Assembly (NCBI GenBank): GCA_900771035.1
Contig: CAAGML010000198.1
Span: 1-12,265 of the forward strand
Length of the DNA: 12,265 nucleotides
Source: Bacteroidales bacterium
Lineage (GTDB): Bacteria > Bacteroidota > Bacteroidia > Bacteroidales > Paludibacteraceae
Reading direction: 5' to 3'
The notes beneath the pieces were generated by a model that was not told where the DNA came from, did not search any database, and was given only the letters and a program-made list of their open reading frames with translations. Both the position numbers and the translations under genes were made by a program. Shown here one piece after another: positions 7,943 to 12,265 of the stretch. The number at the start of each line of letters is the position of its first letter. Position 1 is the stretch's first letter.

Positions 7943-8431
7943 ATGAAAAAAGATAATTGTACAGAAGAAGTTTACCAGAAGGTTCGGACCATCTGCGCAA
8001 ACCATCATAATGACAGCGGAGAGCTTATTACAATCCTCCACCAATGTCAGGATATTCTTGGATACCTGCCTCGTGAGATTCAGGAGATAGTTGCCGAGCA
8101 ACTGAACATCCCTGTGGCACGTGTTTATGGTGTGGTAACATTCTACAGCTATTTCACCATGGAGCCAAAAGGCAAATACCCAATCTCTGTCTGCATGGGT
8201 ACTGCATGCTATGTTCGTGGTTCAGAGCGTATCCTCGAAGAGTTCCAGCGTCAGTTGGGCATCAAGGTCGGTGAGACTACCGAAGATGGTCTCTTCTCAT
8301 TGAATTGCCTCCGCTGCGTAGGTGCCTGCGGTCTTGCCCCTGTCGTAACAATCGGCAGCAAGGTTTATGGCCGTCTTACAGCCGACAAAGTACGCGACAT
8401 TCTCTCTGACTACTACCTCAAAGAGAAATAA
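7943..8431 (+). CDS. hydC: [FeFe]-hydrogenase gamma subunit HydC (NuoE-like)
   Basis: The 162-aa protein is a thioredoxin-fold [2Fe-2S] subunit of the NuoE/HydC family, with ligands C84 and C89 (CMGTAC) and C125 and C129 (CVGAC). The N-terminal helical part contains the conserved ILHQCQDILGYLP (31-43) and VYGVVTFYSYF (61-71) blocks. It docks on HydB and passes electrons near the flavin. The gene starts five bases after the hydA stop, and a strong terminator follows it, so hydBAC is a closed three-gene unit. The order B-A-C differs from the C-B-A order I recall for Thermotoga maritima. Confidence 0.95.
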   Translation: MKKDNCTEEVYQKVRTICANHHNDSGELITILHQCQDILGYLPREIQEIVAEQLNIPVARVYGVVTFYSYFTMEPKGKYPISVCMGTACYVRGSERILEEFQRQLGIKVGETTEDGLFSLNCLRCVGACGLAPVVTIGSKVYGRLTADKVRDILSDYYLKEK

Positions 8432-8450
8432 ATAACCACCATGACTTGAT

Positions 8451-8490
8451 AAAAGCCACCGTCCTATACTCTTGGACGGTGGCTTTTTTT
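8451..8490 (+). terminator. Strong intrinsic terminator after hydC
   Basis: GCCACCGTCC (8455-8464) pairs perfectly with GGACGGTGGC (8474-8483) around a 9-base loop, and T7 follows (8484-8490). AAAA just before the stem would pair with the T-run, so it can also stop transcription from the other side. It ends the hydBAC transcript and isolates it from the restriction genes. Confidence 0.95.
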
Positions 8491-8561
8491 GCTCGCTGTC
8501 ATGTTTTCCTGTCAACTCACCTGAAATATTTCTCTCTGTTGAAAAGTTGTGTGGAATTTTG

Positions 8562-8592
8562 TTGGTGGAGCGGAAAAAATGTCGTATATTTG
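8562..8592 (+). promoter_or_regulatory. Promoter of the restriction-modification operon
   Basis: TTG (8562-8564), a 20-base spacer and TATATTTG (8585-8592) match the Bacteroidetes promoter consensus closely. Transcription would begin near 8599, about 19 bases before the ATG at 8618. This excludes the in-frame GTG at 8549 and makes the ATG at 8579 unlikely. It is the only promoter I see upstream of the endonuclease, so all three genes probably share it. Confidence 0.8.
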
Positions 8593-8617
8593 CGGTGAAA
8601 ATACACTTTATATAAAT

Positions 8618-10159
8618 ATGTCAGTCTCGGACGATAGGAAATTCACCAAGGAACAGGTTTTTTGTATCCTACAGGATGCAAAAGGGAAGACATTGGGAGA
8701 GGTTGACAAATCCAACCAATTTTCGAGAACAGGGAAAAGCAGCAAAATCACAGGAATTGCGGGTGACGTTGTGGAACAGTCTGTTTTCGGGATAAAAAGG
8801 GATAGCAGGCAGGAGTGTGATATTGAGATAGACGGCGTGCTGACTGAATTGAAAACGACAGGTGTCCGTGTTCAGAAAAAGGACTTGCAGAAGGCTAAAG
8901 GGTTGAAAGATGATGAATATAATGCCTTTCTCAGGGCAAAAGAGGGTATTAGCATAACACATGTCACGTTTGAGCCTGACATACAGCATGATTTCTTGAC
9001 ATCACATTTGTGGGAGAAATCGGAAAGGATGCTCATAGTTTTCTATGAATACAAATCTTACAATACCGTTCCTGCATCTGACTACTCACGGTTTCAAATC
9101 GTTGATTATTGTTACAACACATTTTCAGAGACAGAAAAAGCGCAACTTAGGAACGATTGGGAGATTGTATATCACTACCTTGCAGATATTTACTCAAAAT
9201 ACGAGACACAAGAAGAGAGAAACGAGAAGATGGTTGGCTTTACGCACGTGCTTCGTCCGCAACTGTTGGTAATAGAGTTGGTCCCTGCCTTTAAGCGGAC
9301 AAGCAGCGGCAGTTGGCAAAAACCACGTTACAGGCTGAAACAGTCATTCGTTGATTATATTGTCCGTGGACATTTTGACAAATCACGGCAAGATACCGAA
9401 ATCAATCTAAGCAGGCCTTTCACCAGTTTTGCAGAACTGGACAAGCAATGCCACGACATTGACGATACATATAAAGGAATGTCTCTGCCCACATTAAAAG
9501 AAGTTCTGAATATTGATGCGGACATTACAACGAAAGATTTCACGTCAATATGCGTCTTGAGAATGTTCAAAACACAAGGAACAAAACTAAATGAGGTAAA
9601 GGATTTCAAGAAAGTAGGAATCATAGCGAAGACCATCACTTTGACACCAGAGGGGGACAGGACAGAAGATATGAAACTGAGGCACATAGACTTCGAGGAA
9701 TGGGCAGACAGGGATATTGATTTCGAGGACTCAATGGTTTACGGATACTTCTGTGAACATAGTTTTCTTTTGCCAGTGTTTTGTGAACACGAAGAGGACA
9801 ACCGTGAGCTGACAACATTCGAGGGATTCAAAAGACTTTCGTTTGACGATGACTTCATTGACAGTGAGGTGAGAAAGACATGGAACGACTCACGGAGATT
9901 GATTCACACGAACGAATTGAAATGGGAATTTGTGTATGATAAAGAGGGTAACAAACGACAGAACAAGAGTGGTTCGTTTATGGGGACACCGAATTTCCCG
10001 AAGAGCTCTGAATACAATATATTCTTCAGAGGTGGGGCGAACGACTCGAGGGAAGAAGCCAGAACTGAATGCGTGAACGGCATCAACATGTTGCCTCAGT
10101 ACTTGTGGTTAAAAGGCTCATATATAGCACGTATGCTAAAACACACACCTTACATATAA
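8618..10159 (+). CDS. Type II restriction endonuclease, Sau3AI/MutH family
   Basis: The 513-aa product resembles Sau3AI (about 490 aa) along its whole length, judged from memory of that family. Sau3AI cuts GATC and has two MutH-like domains. The N-terminal domain carries the catalytic set: GDVVEQ (49-54), D68 in the ECD stretch, and E77-L-K79 in TELKTTG, the D...ExK triad of MutH enzymes. The C-terminal domain (about 300-440) has the corresponding FKKVGIIAKTI (330-340), where the Glu of ExK is lost, as expected for the non-catalytic, DNA-binding effector half. It also has FEGFKRLSF (401-409) and a W-N-D segment near 422-424. The methyltransferase follows three bases after the stop, which rules out a mismatch-repair MutH (a single domain of about 220 aa). 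The start is set by the promoter. The gene contains no GATC. GATC as its target is inferred. Confidence 0.9.
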   Translation: MSVSDDRKFTKEQVFCILQDAKGKTLGEVDKSNQFSRTGKSSKITGIAGDVVEQSVFGIKRDSRQECDIEIDGVLTELKTTGVRVQKKDLQKAKGLKDDEYNAFLRAKEGISITHVTFEPDIQHDFLTSHLWEKSERMLIVFYEYKSYNTVPASDYSRFQIVDYCYNTFSETEKAQLRNDWEIVYHYLADIYSKYETQEERNEKMVGFTHVLRPQLLVIELVPAFKRTSSGSWQKPRYRLKQSFVDYIVRGHFDKSRQDTEINLSRPFTSFAELDKQCHDIDDTYKGMSLPTLKEVLNIDADITTKDFTSICVLRMFKTQGTKLNEVKDFKKVGIIAKTITLTPEGDRTEDMKLRHIDFEEWADRDIDFEDSMVYGYFCEHSFLLPVFCEHEEDNRELTTFEGFKRLSFDDDFIDSEVRKTWNDSRRLIHTNELKWEFVYDKEGNKRQNKSGSFMGTPNFPKSSEYNIFFRGGANDSREEARTECVNGINMLPQYLWLKGSYIARMLKHTPYI

Positions 10160-10162
10160 AGG

Positions 10163-11893
10163 ATGGATAAAACGAACAGAATAAGAGTGGCGGAATTGTT
10201 TGCAGGTGTAGGCGGTTTCAGAATTGGACTGGAAGGCGCCTCGGATGCTTACGACACAATATGGAACAACCAGTGGGAACCCTCGACGACACATCAGGAC
10301 GCTTCAATTGTCTATAGGGCACGTTTCGGAGAGAGCGGGCATTCTAACGTGGATATTAACAAAGTTCCGACATCGGCAATCCCAGACGTTGACCTGATGG
10401 TAGGAGGTTTCCCATGTCAGGACTACTCAGTCGCCTCTACACTAAGTAAATCAGGGGGTATAGAGGGGAAAAAAGGTGTGCTGTGGTGGCAGATATACAG
10501 AATATTGGATGAGAAAGGGAAGAACAGGCCACAATATATATTTTTTGAGAACGTTGACAGACTGCTTGGCTCGCCGGCGAAACAGAGGGGACGCGACTTT
10601 GCGATAATACTTGCCTCGCTTGCCGACCTTGGTTACATAGTGGAATGGAGGGTAATCAATGCTGCGGACTACGGAATGCCACAACGAAGAAGAAGAACTT
10701 ATATTGTCGGCTATTTGGAACAGTCTGTCGTTTGCAGCAAGATTGAGTCTTTGGATGATTGGGTTTTGTATAACGGCGTAATGGCCAAGGCTTTTCCTTT
10801 TACGCAGAAAGAAAGCACATTGTCAGTTTTCGATATTGTTGGATCAATACAGGAAGTTTCGGAGAATTTCAACAAACAAGGCAACGACTCTCCTTTCGGT
10901 GATGCTGGAATAATGAAAGAACGGCACATTTATTCCGTTGACAGTTTGGCATTACACGAAGGCACGACTATGACCTTGGGGGGAAACATAATTGATGAAA
11001 CCATGGTTCCTGACGAATATTTCATTCCAGAGGATGAGGTTGGCAAATGGGAATACGAGAAAGGAGCGAAGAAAATAGAAAGAACTACAAAAGAGGGATT
11101 TACATATATGTTCTCAGAAGGTGGAATGGCATTCCCCGACTATCTGGACAAACCTTCAAGGACAATAATCACTGGCGAAGGTGGTGCCGCACCGTCACGT
11201 TTCAAACATGTGATACTCACACCTTCAGGACGTTACCGCAGATTAATGCCTATTGAGTTGGAACGACTGAACATGTTCCCTGACAATCATACATACCACC
11301 CTGATGTTTCTGATGGCAGAAGGGCTTTTCTGATGGGTAATGCCTTGGTTTGCGGCATTGTGCAGGAGATAGGCAAAAGCCTTTATAGATTCATATTTGA
11401 CGAGGAGCCAGTATCGACACACCCTATTGACCAAAAGAGGGAAGCCCAGCCGACATTGGATTTAGACCTGTTCGCCGACATGGATGGTGAATTGAAGATT
11501 AACCCGGTCAGAAAGAATTTCAAAATGGAATATACAAAACACCTCCTAATCGGTTTTGTAAAAAAGGACAATGAAAAGTATTTCATTGAAGGAGGCAAGA
11601 CTAAACTATATTATACAGGCAAGACAAAATCTTTTCCCTCAACCATCGCAATCAACAAATTGTATTATTTTATGCCATATATGAAAGGTAAGGGTATCAA
11701 GGACTTGTATCTTATAAAAACTGCCAGGATTGGACGTAAATCGGAAGTCCATCCACAATCAAGGGACAATGACCCAAGATTGGTATTTGAATTGGAATAC
11801 TTGACAAGCCTCCCGGAATATGTATCCGTACAACTTAACTTGCTAAGAACTTACAGAGATACGGTGTTAGGAAGTGTGTTCAGACAAAAATAA
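10163..11893 (+). CDS. C5-cytosine DNA methyltransferase with a C-terminal extension
   Basis: This 576-aa enzyme transfers a methyl group from S-adenosylmethionine to C5 of cytosine, presumably in GATC, to protect host DNA from the adjacent endonuclease. The family motifs appear in order: I, FAGVGGFRIGL (13-23); IV, GGFPCQDYS with catalytic C85; VI, FENVDRLL (128-135) with E129-N-V; VIII, QRRRRTYIVG (174-183); a target-recognition region of about 160 residues (185-345); IX, RLMPIELERLNMFPD (360-374 region); and X, GNALV (392-396). After motif X, where most such enzymes end, about 165 more residues follow (412-576), with several Lys/Tyr-rich segments and no domain I recognise. The ATG lies three bases after the endonuclease stop, with AAAGG just before it, so translation is probably coupled. 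No Vsr repair gene accompanies it in this window. Confidence 0.93.
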   Translation: MDKTNRIRVAELFAGVGGFRIGLEGASDAYDTIWNNQWEPSTTHQDASIVYRARFGESGHSNVDINKVPTSAIPDVDLMVGGFPCQDYSVASTLSKSGGIEGKKGVLWWQIYRILDEKGKNRPQYIFFENVDRLLGSPAKQRGRDFAIILASLADLGYIVEWRVINAADYGMPQRRRRTYIVGYLEQSVVCSKIESLDDWVLYNGVMAKAFPFTQKESTLSVFDIVGSIQEVSENFNKQGNDSPFGDAGIMKERHIYSVDSLALHEGTTMTLGGNIIDETMVPDEYFIPEDEVGKWEYEKGAKKIERTTKEGFTYMFSEGGMAFPDYLDKPSRTIITGEGGAAPSRFKHVILTPSGRYRRLMPIELERLNMFPDNHTYHPDVSDGRRAFLMGNALVCGIVQEIGKSLYRFIFDEEPVSTHPIDQKREAQPTLDLDLFADMDGELKINPVRKNFKMEYTKHLLIGFVKKDNEKYFIEGGKTKLYYTGKTKSFPSTIAINKLYYFMPYMKGKGIKDLYLIKTARIGRKSEVHPQSRDNDPRLVFELEYLTSLPEYVSVQLNLLRTYRDTVLGSVFRQK

Positions 11894-11903
11894 TATTTCA
11901 GGT

Positions 11904-12104
11904 ATGGAAGAATTCATATTTTACACGACTGAAGGTTTCACATATGATCCTGAAGGTAATGATGTGGAAAATTGCCAGTTATTGGGAATAGCTTATGGTG
12001 AGGACAAAGCAGATGCGTTGGATAATCTGTTGAAAAAGAACCCATTTATACTCGAACATGGTTTTGACCCATGCAGGTTTATTTCGAGGGAATTGGCAAA
12101 TTAG
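11904..12104 (+). CDS. 66-aa protein of unknown function, third gene of the restriction operon
   Basis: The gene starts at the ATG ten bases after the methyltransferase stop. An upstream in-frame ATG at 11874 would overlap the methyltransferase and has no support. The product is acidic and soluble, with no signal or membrane segment. It begins with an aromatic strand (EEFIFYTTEGFTY), then has Asp/Glu/Asn-rich turns, a segment ENCQLLGIAYG, a helix-like EDKADALDNLLKK, and two cysteines (near residues 24 and 57). Its layout (a short beta strand, a Gly-rich turn, then an A-L-x-x-L helix) faintly resembles HicB-type small proteins, but I would not assign it. Position and spacing indicate co-expression with the restriction-modification pair. 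Candidate roles are a regulator, an endonuclease modulator, or an unrelated passenger. Confidence 0.7.
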   Translation: MEEFIFYTTEGFTYDPEGNDVENCQLLGIAYGEDKADALDNLLKKNPFILEHGFDPCRFISRELAN

Positions 12105-12185
12105 TTCAATATTTCGGCTCTATAACGTTTCGTGTGTACGACTTGTATGCAAACTCCAAGCTCTGAAAAATCGTGCAAACGAAAT

Positions 12186-12211
12186 CAGAAATGAAGCTTG
12201 CTTCATTTCTG
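12186..12211. repeat. Perfect 11-bp hairpin downstream of the restriction operon
   Basis: CAGAAATGAAG (12186-12196) is the exact reverse complement of CTTCATTTCTG (12201-12211) around the loop CTTG. The innermost C and G can also pair. It lies 82 bases after the last stop. No T-run follows, so a normal intrinsic terminator is doubtful. It could still act as a transcript end stabiliser or be part of a dispersed repeat. Confidence 0.75.
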
Positions 12212-12265
12212 CTGAGTGCAGCCGATTTTATTAAAGGAGCGACATAAATTAGCCCAGGGTGTAAA
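12212..12265. other. Possible start of a dispersed or palindromic repeat, cut by the window edge
   Basis: The last bases contain AGCCCAGGGTG followed by TAAA at the edge. The CCCAGGG core resembles the left arm of CCCAGGG...CCCTGGG palindromes that I associate with intergenic repeats in Bacteroidetes and related phyla, some linked to REP-type transposases. The right arm would lie outside the window, so this cannot be confirmed. No gene is seen from 12105 to 12265. An 18-codon frame at 12191-12247 is too short and overlaps the hairpin. Confidence 0.3.

Noticed and set aside
4263..8431. Respiratory complex I genes nuoF, nuoG and nuoE
   Set aside because: The middle gene carries all three H-cluster signatures (TSCCPAW, MPCVAKK, MSCPGGC), and the NuoF-like protein has extra ferredoxin domains, so this is a hydrogenase set.
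8549..8617. GTG start for the endonuclease adding 23 residues
   Set aside because: The promoter -33 and -7 elements lie within this stretch. The ATG at 8618 starts just after the predicted transcript start and begins a sequence aligning with Sau3AI-type proteins.
8618..10159. Mismatch-repair protein MutH
   Set aside because: MutH is a single domain of about 220 aa. This protein is 513 aa with two related halves and adjoins a C5-cytosine methyltransferase.
12186..12211. Intrinsic terminator of the restriction operon
   Set aside because: The stem is perfect but is followed by GCTGAGTGC, with no T-run, so I list it only as a hairpin.
1..12265. CRISPR array, tRNA, rRNA or complete insertion sequence
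   Set aside because: No regularly spaced direct repeats, cloverleaf-like sequence, rRNA segments or transposase frame were seen on either strand.

Overview
The window looks like a chromosome segment from a gut or oral Bacteroidetes, most likely Prevotella or a close relative. Three things support this: TAnnTTTG-type -7 promoter boxes ahead of four transcription units, long-form QueA and ArgS sequences of Bacteroidales type, and a three-gene [FeFe]-hydrogenase set typical of anaerobic fermenters. The genus call is inference from familiarity, not from a search.

Layout. Bases 1-204 hold two short hairpins and a strong minus-strand terminator. On the minus strand, argS (arginyl-tRNA synthetase) is followed after 34 bases by a small lipoprotein gene, and the terminator closes this unit. 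Divergent promoters at about 2465-2496 drive argS leftward and, rightward, a long-form queA (tRNA queuosine synthesis) followed by a PaaI-like hotdog thioesterase. From 4195 a promoter drives hydB-hydA-hydC, the subunits of an NAD(H)- and ferredoxin-linked, probably electron-bifurcating, [FeFe] hydrogenase. The operon ends at a textbook terminator (8451-8490).

A new promoter (TTG-N20-TATATTTG, 8562-8592) starts an accessory unit: a Sau3AI-family restriction endonuclease, a C5-cytosine DNA methyltransferase three bases later, and a 66-aa protein of unknown function ten bases after that. The last 160 bases carry a perfect 11-bp hairpin and what looks like the start of a dispersed or palindromic repeat cut by the window edge.

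How the genes work together. HydABC would oxidise NADH and reduced ferredoxin together to evolve H2, or run in reverse, as a redox valve for fermentation. The restriction-modification pair should act on GATC. The DNA agrees: a manual scan of the whole 12,265 bases finds only six GATC sites, where about 45-48 would be expected from composition. In the hydrogenase genes, synonymous codons are chosen so that GATC does not form. The least understood parts are the extra C-terminal region (about 165 aa) on the methyltransferase and the 66-aa third gene of the restriction unit.
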